This document shows, piece after piece, positions 19,867 to 26,998 of a stretch of DNA of 64,000 nt. The notes beneath the pieces were generated by a model. The model did not search any database and had not been told where the DNA came from. It was given only the letters and a program-made list of their open reading frames with translations. The stretch's first letter is position 1. Every line of letters begins with the position of its first letter. This DNA is from Bifidobacterium sp. N4G05 (GTDB taxonomy: Bacteria; Actinomycetota; Actinomycetes; Actinomycetales; Bifidobacteriaceae), in NCBI RefSeq assembly GCF_002742445.1, contig NZ_NJNQ01000008.1, positions 1 to 64,000 of the forward strand, read 5' to 3'. A program made the position numbers and the translations under genes.

Positions 19867-21129
19867 TCAGGCGAGGATGCCGTCGACGAAGCCTTCCGGA
19901 TCGAACGGGGCGAGATCGTCCGGGCCTTCGCCGAGGCCGACGAGCTTGACGGGCACGCCAAGCTCTTTCTGCACGGAAATCACGATGCCGCCCTTTGCGG
20001 AACCGTCAAGCTTGGAGAGCACCACACCGGTAATGCCGATGGCTTCGGCGAACACCTTGGCCTGCGTCATGCCATTCTGGCCGGTGGTAGCGTCGAGCAC
20101 GAGCAGCACCTCGTCGACCGGAAGGTTCTTTTCGATAACGCGGCGGATCTTGCCGAGCTCGTCCATGAGGTTCGCCTTGTTCTGCAGGCGGCCGGCGGTG
20201 TCGATGATGAGCACGTCGGCGTTCTCTTCCTTGGCCTTGACACTGGCCTCGAATGCGACGGACGCCGGATCGGCACCGTCCTTGTCGGAACGCACGACCG
20301 GAACGCCGACCTTGGCACCCCAAGTTTCCAACTGGTCGGCGGCCGCCGCGCGGAAGGTATCGGCAGCTCCCAACATGACCTGCTTGCCTTCGGAAACAAG
20401 CAGACGAGAAAGCTTGCCCGCAGTGGTGGTTTTGCCCGTGCCGTTCACGCCGACCATGATGATGACGCTTGGCTTGTTGGCACCCTCCTTATTAGCATTG
20501 AGGCGGCGATCCGTGTCAGTGCCTACGAGCTTCAACAGCTTGTCCTTCAACGCGGCACGCACTTCGGCCGGATCGGACTGGCCCGCGATTCGGGCGTCGT
20601 TGCGTAGTTCCTCGACGAGCTGTTCGCTGGCTTCCGCGCCCACATCGGCAAGCAGGAGGGTGTCTTCGACGTCCTCCCAATCGGCTTCGGAAAGCTGATC
20701 CTTCGCAAGAATGTTGAACAGAGCCTTGCCGAACGGATTGCCGGATTTCGACAGGCGCGCCTTAAGACGCTGCATGCGCGTGCCGGCGGATTCGGGGGTT
20801 TCATGAACCGGTTCGGGCTTGGCTTCGGTGGCTGGTGCAGGAGTCGCCGTTTCGGAAGAGGAAGCTTGAGCTGAGGACTTCTGCTGACTTTCAGCCGGAG
20901 CTTTTTCCGCTGCATCAACATTGGAATCAACGGACGGCTTCACCGTGGAAGAATCAGCCGCAGCCAACTTTGCTTCCGTAGCAAGACGGGCGTCAGCCTT
21001 GGCTTTCGCATCCTCCGTGGACTTATCGACGGCGTTCTTGCGGGTCTTACCGAGCCACCAACCGCCAATCACCAGAATTGCCGCGATAACGACAACGGCG
21101 ACAATCGCAATAATCACATTCGTATCCAT
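19867..21129 (-). CDS. ftsY: Signal recognition particle receptor
   Basis: SRP receptor GTPase that docks ribosome-nascent chains on the membrane. An N-terminal transmembrane helix (residues 4-24, VIIAIVAVVVIAAILVIGGW) is followed by an Ala/Glu/Lys-rich acidic linker of about 90 residues, typical of actinobacterial FtsY. The NG domain has G1 GVNGTGKTTTAGKLSRL, DTFRAAAADQLETW, G3 DTAGRLQNKANLM, VLDATTGQNGM, and G4 SKLDGSAKGG. It closes with PVKLVGLGEGPDDLAPFDPE. The length of 420 is normal. It is monocistronic with a strong terminator, next to amtB-glnB-glnD. Confidence 0.97.
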   Translation of the reverse strand: MDTNVIIAIVAVVVIAAILVIGGWWLGKTRKNAVDKSTEDAKAKADARLATEAKLAAADSSTVKPSVDSNVDAAEKAPAESQQKSSAQASSSETATPAPATEAKPEPVHETPESAGTRMQRLKARLSKSGNPFGKALFNILAKDQLSEADWEDVEDTLLLADVGAEASEQLVEELRNDARIAGQSDPAEVRAALKDKLLKLVGTDTDRRLNANKEGANKPSVIIMVGVNGTGKTTTAGKLSRLLVSEGKQVMLGAADTFRAAAADQLETWGAKVGVPVVRSDKDGADPASVAFEASVKAKEENADVLIIDTAGRLQNKANLMDELGKIRRVIEKNLPVDEVLLVLDATTGQNGMTQAKVFAEAIGITGVVLSKLDGSAKGGIVISVQKELGVPVKLVGLGEGPDDLAPFDPEGFVDGILA

Positions 21130-21262
21130 GACTCCAGCCTAAAAAGCGCAACGGACACTCCGGCTCCGCCCTGCGGACGCACCACGAATGTCCGATCCGC
21201 CAGGGGAATAAGGTGCTCTGCCATGCAAGGCATCGATAATGCGTTTTGACCTGGTAACGTTT

Positions 21263-21436
21263 TTATAAATCATGAAGAGTGATTTTTTTGTCTTCTGCTG
21301 CCTGCTTTGAAGGACTGCCTCCTTTCTTTAGGGAATTTGCGTAGCGAATCAGGCTCCTCGCGATGAGGAAGACCAGAACGAATACGGCGATTACGCCTAG
21401 GATCTCAATCAACAATGCGATCCATGTCCAGCTCAT
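21263..21436 (-). CDS. Small membrane protein coupled to DUF2089 gene
   Basis: A 57-residue protein, MSWTWIALLIEILGVIAVFV then LVFLIARSLIRY and a polar tail. One strong transmembrane helix (residues 5-26) is followed by a basic region. The ATG overlaps the stop of the DUF2089 gene by four bases (ATGA), and GAAGGGATG gives a ribosome site, so translational coupling is likely. Function is unknown; the tight coupling suggests it works with the DUF2089 protein, perhaps as a membrane partner or sensor. Confidence 0.7.
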   Translation of the reverse strand: MSWTWIALLIEILGVIAVFVLVFLIARSLIRYANSLKKGGSPSKQAAEDKKITLHDL

Positions 21437-21726
21437 GATTCATCCCTTCTCTTTCTGTACTCGTCTATGAGTATTCGAGCCGTGTCGACGTCGTATCTAT
21501 CGTCGATGGCGAGACTCTTCACCAAGAGGATGAATGGATCCTCCGTCTCGTTGTCGTTCAACCGTATTTTTTCGATAAGCCTGTCAAGCCGGAGCCTCAT
21601 GGTCGGGTAGGAGACTTGATACAGCTGAGACATTTGCTTCAGAGATCCTGACGATAGCACGAAGTTCTTGATGAAGGCCAAATCCTCCTCCGCAAGGTTG
21701 GCCAACCATTCTGGTAGACGGTCCAC
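21433..21726 (-). CDS. DUF2089-family protein
   Basis: A 97-residue protein starting at GTG 21726 with AAGGGGGTGAT upstream. MDRLPEWLANLAEEDLAFIK, FVLSSGSLKQMSQLYQVSYP and MRLRLDRLIEKI match the DUF2089 family. The middle part reads as a helix-turn-helix (SLKQMSQLYQVSYPTMRLRL), so a DNA-binding role is likely. It is divergent from the tetR gene across an AT-rich region that holds an inverted repeat at 21786. The downstream gene is a coupled small membrane protein. Confidence 0.8.
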   Translation of the reverse strand: MDRLPEWLANLAEEDLAFIKNFVLSSGSLKQMSQLYQVSYPTMRLRLDRLIEKIRLNDNETEDPFILLVKSLAIDDRYDVDTARILIDEYRKRRDES

Positions 21727-21785
21727 ATCACCCCCTTCAATAAAATTTATTATTTATTAAATATATTAAAGCTGCAATGAAACAT

Positions 21786-21798
21786 TGTCAATATGACA
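21786..21798. promoter_or_regulatory. Inverted repeat in the DUF2089/tetR divergent promoter region
   Basis: TGTCA-ATA-TGACA is a perfect 5-bp-arm inverted repeat at the edge of an AT-rich run (21727-21785) between divergent genes. It is a plausible operator for the TetR or DUF2089 protein. Confidence 0.4.
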
Positions 21799-21802
21799 CA
21801 CG

Positions 21803-21825
21803 TGTCCGATTCACCAGAATCGGAC
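21803..21825. repeat. Family B intergenic repeat, solo copy
   Basis: Left arm TGTCCGATTC, centre ACCA, right arm GAATCGGAC. This is the same unit that forms the four-copy arrays at 54.8 and 59.1 kb. It lies directly upstream of the tetR ribosome site region. Confidence 0.8.
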
Positions 21826-21862
21826 GATACGTGGGGGTCGGACGGTCAAGGAGCTATCCACG

Positions 21863-22693
21863 GTGCGTGAAAAACTGGACGGCATGGCCAATACATCCAG
21901 AATGACGTCGTATCAGCGGCGTGAGCAGCTCATCGAAATCGGTCGTTCGCTGTTCGCGTCGAAGGGTTTCGAAGCAGTGAGCGTGGAGGAGATCGCCTCC
22001 ACCGCAAAAGTGTCGAAACCCATTGTGTACGAGCATTTCGGAGGTAAAGAGGGCCTGTACGCCGTGGTGGTGGACCGCGAAATGCGCGCGCTCACCGACA
22101 CCCTCATCAACGCGCTGTCTGATCCACAGGCGCATCCGCGGCAGATCGTCGAACGCACCGCCCTCGCGCTGCTCACCTATGTCGAGGAGAACGCCGAGGG
22201 ATTCCGCGTGCTCACCCGCGATTCGCCGAAAACCGATCCCGCGGGATCATTCAACTCGCTGCTCGGCGACATCTCCATCCGCGTCGAAGACATACTCACC
22301 GAGGCGTTCAAGCGGCAGCATCTGCCCGCCAAGGGCGTGCCGTACTACGCGCAGATGCTCATCGGCATGACCGTCTACACCTGCCAATATTGGGCCGACC
22401 AGCGCAAGCTCAGCAAGGAGCAGCTCGCCGCGCACATCGTGAATCTGGCCTGGCATGGCTTGAGCCGCATGGAAGCCAAGCCGGAGCTGCGTTTCGAAAG
22501 CGACAAAGCCGCAAAAGAGGCGGAAAAGCAGGAAAGGCGCGAAATCAAGGAAATCGCGAAACGCGAGCGCAAGGCCGCAAAAGAAGCACAATCACAAAAC
22601 GATACGGAAAGCCCAGTCGGGCAGAACGCTGAACAGAATACCGAACAAGGCGCAGCCGGAAGCCAAGGCACGCAAGCCGAACAGCAGTCGTAA
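21863..22693 (+). CDS. TetR-family transcriptional regulator with charged tail
   Basis: One-component repressor of 276 residues. Start is GTG at 21863 with CAAGGAG 8 bases upstream. The N-terminal HTH is RREQLIEIGRSLFASKGFEA, VSVEEIASTAKVSKPIVYEH and FGGKEGLYAVV. The ligand domain follows to about residue 200. The last 75 residues are a Lys/Glu-rich then Gln/Asn/Gly-rich low-complexity tail, unusual for the family. Actinobacterial relatives often regulate lipid or envelope genes. The divergent DUF2089 pair and the downstream glycosyltransferase are candidate targets, but nothing in the sequence proves it. Confidence 0.9.
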   Translation: MREKLDGMANTSRMTSYQRREQLIEIGRSLFASKGFEAVSVEEIASTAKVSKPIVYEHFGGKEGLYAVVVDREMRALTDTLINALSDPQAHPRQIVERTALALLTYVEENAEGFRVLTRDSPKTDPAGSFNSLLGDISIRVEDILTEAFKRQHLPAKGVPYYAQMLIGMTVYTCQYWADQRKLSKEQLAAHIVNLAWHGLSRMEAKPELRFESDKAAKEAEKQERREIKEIAKRERKAAKEAQSQNDTESPVGQNAEQNTEQGAAGSQGTQAEQQS

Positions 22694-22996
22694 ACCCAGC
22701 CGCCCCCAGTCATCGTAAGCATCGCAGCCCACGCCAACAGGCGCCAAACGCAAGAATTGAACAGTGCCCGCAACAAGGGAATCGCAAGCAGCGCAACAGC
22801 CAATAAACATCGACGAAAACTGACGAATCGTCAACAACGGTACCCTTAAGGGAAATTTCAGGTGCAGATTGCGCTATTCAGGGTGCCGATTGCGTACAAA
22901 CCGTTCCTCTGAAGCGAACAAGGTGCTACGTTAGTTTCGTTACGCAGTGACCACGCGCCGCGCGCGGAAGGTCACCTCGGCCAACCAAGGAAGACT
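22694..22996. other. Intergenic region before the glycosyltransferase
   Basis: About 300 bases. GACGAATCGTC, an 11-base palindrome near 22813, and an imperfect direct repeat of CAGGTGCAGATTGCG and CAGGGTGCCGATTGCG near 22860-22894 are the only structures seen. Either could be an operator for the tetR product upstream. Confidence 0.3.
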
Positions 22997-24028
22997 ATGC
23001 AGGAGAAGAAGACGCTCACCTTTGTGGTGCCCGCGTACAACATGACCGAATATTTGGAACGATGCGTCATGTCGTTAATCGCAGCGAAGCGCAACGACGA
23101 CATCGAAGTGCTGATCGTGGATGACGGCTCGTCCGACGGCACGCTGGAAATGGCACAGAAATTCGAGGCCCGCTATCCGGGCATCGTGCGCGCCATCCAC
23201 CAGGCGAACAAGGGACACGGCGGGGCCGTCAACACCGGCATCGCGGCGGCACACGGCATGTATGTGAAGGTTGTGGACGCCGACGATTGGGTTGGCCCCG
23301 AATCGCTCGAACAGGTCATGGCCGTGCTGCGCGAAGAGGCCGATTCCACCGAGCCGATCGACATGCTCGTCACTAATTATGTGTATGACAAGGTTGGCAA
23401 GCGCAACAAGCATGTAGTGAACTTCCGACATGCCATGAAGGCCGGCGAGCGCCTGACTTGGAACGATCTTGGGCATTTCGGCTTGGCTGAATACATTCTC
23501 ATGCACGCGCTGACGTACCGCACCGCCGTGGTGCGAGAGTCCGGTATGCAGCTGCCGGAGCACACGTTCTACGTGGACTTCATTTATGCGTACCAGCCGT
23601 TCCCGTGGGTGAAGACCATGAAGTATTTGGATACGCCGTTCTACCACTATTTCATCGGGCGCGACGGGCAAAGCGTGCAGACCGATGTGATGATCCGCCG
23701 CGTCGACCAGCTGCGCCTCGTCAACCAGTGCATGGTGCGTGCAACTCCGGAACGCGGCACGGTGCCGGACGGCCTGTACCGTTATATGATCCACTTCCTG
23801 GCGATTGAAAGTTCCGTGGCAAGTGTGTTCATGATTTTGTCTCGCGATCCGGAAAATTATGAGAAGAAAAAGGATATGTGGGACGACATTAAGGCGTACT
23901 CCCCCACTATTTACAAGGATGTGCGCAAGAAGGCCATGTCTCGTGCGTTGAATTTGCGCGGGTCGATTGGTCGTTTCGTGATTCGCAAGGGATATTTCGT
24001 GGCAGAACACGTCGTCGGGTTCAACTGA
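22997..24028 (+). CDS. Family 2 glycosyltransferase
   Basis: GT-A fold glycosyltransferase of 343 residues, probably cytoplasmic and acting on cell-envelope polysaccharide or teichoic-type polymer. It starts KTLTFVVPAYNMTEYLERCV, with VLIVDDGSSDGTLEMA (first Asp of the nucleotide-sugar site), ANKGHGGAVNTGI and VKVVDADDWVGPESL (the DxD-like DADD). No transmembrane helix is evident. The ribosome site is AAGGAAG. It stands alone, followed by a family A repeat element. Donor and acceptor cannot be told. Confidence 0.92.
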   Translation: MQEKKTLTFVVPAYNMTEYLERCVMSLIAAKRNDDIEVLIVDDGSSDGTLEMAQKFEARYPGIVRAIHQANKGHGGAVNTGIAAAHGMYVKVVDADDWVGPESLEQVMAVLREEADSTEPIDMLVTNYVYDKVGKRNKHVVNFRHAMKAGERLTWNDLGHFGLAEYILMHALTYRTAVVRESGMQLPEHTFYVDFIYAYQPFPWVKTMKYLDTPFYHYFIGRDGQSVQTDVMIRRVDQLRLVNQCMVRATPERGTVPDGLYRYMIHFLAIESSVASVFMILSRDPENYEKKKDMWDDIKAYSPTIYKDVRKKAMSRALNLRGSIGRFVIRKGYFVAEHVVGFN

Positions 24029-24037
24029 TCGGCACTA

Positions 24038-24230
24038 TCTGCCTTATATATGGCAGATTCCACAGTTCGTCCGCTGACATCTCGCTTATATATGGCAGAT
24101 GCCTCGATAACAAGGTGACTTAGAGGGCATATTTTTACCCCCGAAGTCGCCTTGTTACCAAGCACGAGTGCCATATATAAGCGAAATGCCTCATGCCAGC
24201 TCTCGAAATCTGCCATATATAAGCGAGATA
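24038..24230. repeat. Family A four-copy palindromic element
   Basis: Four copies of TCTGCCATATATAAGCGAGA(T), two reversed (5' ends at plus 24057 and 24099) then two forward (24167 and 24209). Same-orientation copies are exactly 42 bases apart in both pairs. The centre (24106-24160) is itself an inverted repeat, AACAAGG-GACTT arms around GAGGGCATATTTTTACCCCC. Spacers between copies are unrelated to one another. The element lies between convergent genes and matches the one at 58889-59071 in layout. Confidence 0.85.
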
Positions 24231-24270
24231 TGGGCAAAAACTGACGTACGGGGGTGAGGATGCAGTCGTG

Positions 24271-24307
24271 AGGCTGTTGGAAGCAGCACTGACGCTTCCA
24301 ACAGCCT
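24271..24307. terminator. Long hairpin between convergent genes
   Basis: A 14-bp perfect stem (AGGCTGTTGGAAGC and its complement) with a 9-base loop, between the glycosyltransferase and the dipeptidase gene. There is no clear U-tract, so it may be a weak terminator or RNA 3'-end stabiliser for either gene. Confidence 0.6.
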
Positions 24308-24380
24308 ACGTTCATGCGGCCCCCGAGTGCGAAAACCTGGCTCATTGGGACGGGTTTTGCCGGATTTCGGGACTTTATGC

Positions 24381-26042
24381 TCAGTTCCAGCGGTCGGACA
24401 TGGCGAAACTGTTGTGCATGAGATTGCTGGATGTGTAGAGCACGTCGTTGAGCAGTTTCGTAACGTGAGTGCGCAAGTATTCCGCCATTTCTTCGTTGGA
24501 CCGCTGCAGTCTGGCGATGGTTGCAATACTTGTATTTTCCGTAATCTCCGCGGCCTCTGCACTCTCTTGCGATTCGGACGCGCTCGGTTGCGCGGACATC
24601 GCACGCAATTCGGCATCAGTACGTTCCACCAGACGATGGCCGTAAGCGCGGGCCGATTCCGCAAATTCTTCGATCGCATTGCTGGTTTCGTAGAAATGCG
24701 CGTCGGCGAGCGCGGCGATCAAACGGTTCGCCCAGTACAGATTGTCGGTCGAGACTTCCGGCGTGGTGTCGCGCAGGTAGGCTGGCGTATCGTTGACGTT
24801 CGCATAGAACGGCGTGGCCGCGGTGAAGGGGCCGGAACCGTACGAAATCCACATGATCGAGCGGCTGGTTTCCGGCGCGTACGGGCGGATCTGCATGGCC
24901 ACCATATGCCCGGTGCGGTTGATGCCAATCGGACGGTAGCGATGGCGGCTTTCCGACGTTCCGAGCGTGCCATACGGATCATAAGGGGTCCCTTCGAAGT
25001 GCGCGCTCATCAGAAAATCGACGTCTTCGAGCGTCACAGCGTTCTCAGGCACACGACACCACGGAATATCGTCGGACGCGGGTGTGTAGCGGGCGGCTGG
25101 CGAATCCCAATCCTCGCTTGGATTGAGGTAGCGCTGCATGTACCAGGCGCGCGGCGTGTTGTAGATGCGGTCTTTGGTGGTGGCGGTGCCGAAGGCTGTG
25201 CGCGGATTGAAATGGTTGCGTCCCAGCGCCGCGCCGCTACTGCTACTGCTACTGCCGCCACCGTTCATGCTGACGTTTCCGAAAGCGCTCGTCGGCTGGA
25301 ATCCGAAGCCGCTACTTGCAGCCGCGCTCATAGTGCGGTCAAGGTGGTGCGCGTCCATGAATTCGCGCAAATCGGCACTGCACATGAATTCGCGTTGGGC
25401 GTTGAAGGCATCGTCGAAGTCGAAATCGTCGATGCCGAGCTGGTTGGGGATGGTCGCATAGCAGTCGTCCGGCACGCGGCGGGCGATCCAATGGTGCCCG
25501 CCGATCGTTTCGACATACCAGATTTCGTTTACGTCGGAAATGATGATGCCGTTCGATTCGTAGGTGCCGTATGTTTCAAGCAGTTCGGCGAGACGTGCGA
25601 CGCCTTCGCGTGCCGTGGTTACGTAAGGCAGCACGAGGGTGATGACATCTTCTTCTCCGATTCCACCCGGAACTTCGGGGGTGCTAGTGGCTTCGTTCGC
25701 CGGTTGCAGTTCAACGAGTGGATCAGCGGCTAGCACGCGCTCGTTGACTGCGATGGTTTCAGTGGCGCTCATCGCCACATTGTGCTCGTTGACGCCCGCT
25801 TCCGCGAGAATTCCGCGATTCGGCAGCACGTTCGGCACAATGCTGTATCGGCATGGATTGTCGGGAAGGTCAATTTCGACATGACTGAGCACACTGCGGT
25901 AATGCCGCGGCTGGTCTTGCGGTGCTACCGCAATGAATTTCTTGGGGTCGTAACGGCCGGAACCGGAATCATCGTCGCGTGCGATGATGGTGGAGCCGTC
26001 GTAGCTGGCTTTCTTTCCTACAAGAATCGTGGTACATGACAT
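24381..26042 (-). CDS. C69-family dipeptidase
   Basis: N-terminal-nucleophile dipeptidase (PepD type) that splits dipeptides in the cytoplasm. The start at 26042 gives MSCTTILVGKKASYDGSTII, placing the catalytic Cys at position 3, as in lactic acid bacterial PepD enzymes that begin near the nucleophile. ARDDDSG, LAEAGVNEHNVAMSATETIA, and GEEDVITLVLPYVTTAREGV, NGIIISDVNEIWYVETIGGHHW complete the fold. The 553 residues include a Ser/Gly-rich insert near residue 280, more variable than the family norm. GTGGAA upstream is a modest ribosome site. Family assignment is strong; peptide specificity is unknown. Confidence 0.92.
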   Translation of the reverse strand: MSCTTILVGKKASYDGSTIIARDDDSGSGRYDPKKFIAVAPQDQPRHYRSVLSHVEIDLPDNPCRYSIVPNVLPNRGILAEAGVNEHNVAMSATETIAVNERVLAADPLVELQPANEATSTPEVPGGIGEEDVITLVLPYVTTAREGVARLAELLETYGTYESNGIIISDVNEIWYVETIGGHHWIARRVPDDCYATIPNQLGIDDFDFDDAFNAQREFMCSADLREFMDAHHLDRTMSAAASSGFGFQPTSAFGNVSMNGGGSSSSSSGAALGRNHFNPRTAFGTATTKDRIYNTPRAWYMQRYLNPSEDWDSPAARYTPASDDIPWCRVPENAVTLEDVDFLMSAHFEGTPYDPYGTLGTSESRHRYRPIGINRTGHMVAMQIRPYAPETSRSIMWISYGSGPFTAATPFYANVNDTPAYLRDTTPEVSTDNLYWANRLIAALADAHFYETSNAIEEFAESARAYGHRLVERTDAELRAMSAQPSASESQESAEAAEITENTSIATIARLQRSNEEMAEYLRTHVTKLLNDVLYTSSNLMHNSFAMSDRWN

Positions 26043-26172
26043 GCGTTCCACTGTACGAGCAGATATGCAGAAATGGTATTGTGATTCGCGGAAATTTGAT
26101 GATATTTCGACGATGATTCGCGTTTTTCGTCACTTCCGACTTATTCGTGTGGCGTTTTGCGTAAATATGCTG

Positions 26173-26178
26173 TATACT
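26173..26178 (+). promoter_or_regulatory. Probable -10 element of tRNA-Lys
   Basis: TATACT ends 11 bases before the mature tRNA 5' end. No convincing -35 is present at 16-18 bases, so the promoter call rests on the -10 and position. Confidence 0.4.
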
Positions 26179-26189
26179 AGCTCTCTGTT

Positions 26190-26262
26190 GCCCCTCTAGC
26201 TCAACGGTTAGAGCAGCGTCCTTTTAAGTCGTGGGTTGTGGGTTCGAATCCCACGGGGGGCA
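26190..26262 (+). tRNA. tRNA-Lys (UUU anticodon)
   Basis: A complete 73-base cloverleaf: acceptor GCCCCTC pairing with GGGGGGC (one G-U), D-arm GCTC/GAGC, anticodon loop CTTTTAA with TTT at 26223-26225, and T-arm GTGGG TTCGAAT CCCAC. CCA is not encoded. The anticodon stem has one U-U mismatch. A -10-like TATACT lies 12-17 bases upstream of the mature 5' end. Confidence 0.97.
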
Positions 26263-26267
26263 CATCG

Positions 26268-26302
26268 AAACCCTTGGAAACATTAGCTTCCAAGGGTTTT
26301 TC
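26268..26302 (+). terminator. Terminator of tRNA-Lys
   Basis: A 12-bp stem (AAACCCTTGGAA with TTCCAAGGGTTT) and an 8-base loop followed by a run of T. It starts six bases after the tRNA. Confidence 0.88.
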
Positions 26303-26475
26303 AATTCCCGCGATTTTTGACTCCAGACGCAATTAGTCATACTCACTGCAACACGACTCGCATCCCACAGCTTGCAGACCAAGCGACCCGCACGATCCAA
26401 GACGCTCAAGCGATCCTCATAACCCACAATTGCACCCACGGTTCAAAGCCCGAAACCCAGAGCACATATGCCCAT

Positions 26476-26844
26476 TCAGCCGAGCGCCTTAAGCGTGGGA
26501 GCCACCTGTTCCACAATCGCATTGCCCCGATCTGACGCGGACGACGGATACTCGATCCATACCGCACGCACCACGCCGTCGCCTACCAGCTCGCGCACGT
26601 ACACAATGGTGCCGTTTCCCTCCCAAGTAGTCACAAAACTGTTTTCGCCCAAATTTTTGTAACCGATGTCATGTTCCGCACAGTATGCGTCAAGCGCGCT
26701 GCGTGACACGACGTCCTTCAACGCCGGCCGAGGCTCCACCACCGACATAACGCACTCCAGATATGCCCTTGCCGGTTTCAAAGGACTCCCGCCAATACGG
26801 CCATAATCGGAAAGTGGGGAATCGAGAAAAGATTGTAATTCCAA
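26476..26844 (-). CDS. Small protein, function unknown
   Basis: A 122-residue acidic protein starting MELQSFLDSPLSDYGRIGGS. No signal peptide, transmembrane helix or family motif was recognised. The alternation of beta-like segments (NSFVTTWEGNGTIVYVREL and VRAVWIEYPSSASDR) suggests a small globular alpha/beta fold. It lies alone between tRNA-Lys and the repeat-containing surface protein, on the opposite strand to both. Codon use looks normal, which supports it being a real gene. Confidence 0.6.
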   Translation of the reverse strand: MELQSFLDSPLSDYGRIGGSPLKPARAYLECVMSVVEPRPALKDVVSRSALDAYCAEHDIGYKNLGENSFVTTWEGNGTIVYVRELVGDGVVRAVWIEYPSSASDRGNAIVEQVAPTLKALG

Positions 26845-26998
26845 CGAACACGCCCTAGCCTCTTGAAAAAGTCACTAGGGGGCAGCTATCATAGCTTTCT
26901 GGAATTCTTATGAGGGGGAGCTCCACGCATTCAGGGCGGTATTTCGAAGGCATCGCTTTGGGGCAACTAGTTACGTAACTAAGAAAGGGTTTCCCCAA

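Noticed and set aside
24191-24679. Leftward 162-codon open frame
   Set aside because: Overlaps the 3' end of the dipeptidase gene out of frame and runs into the repeat element.
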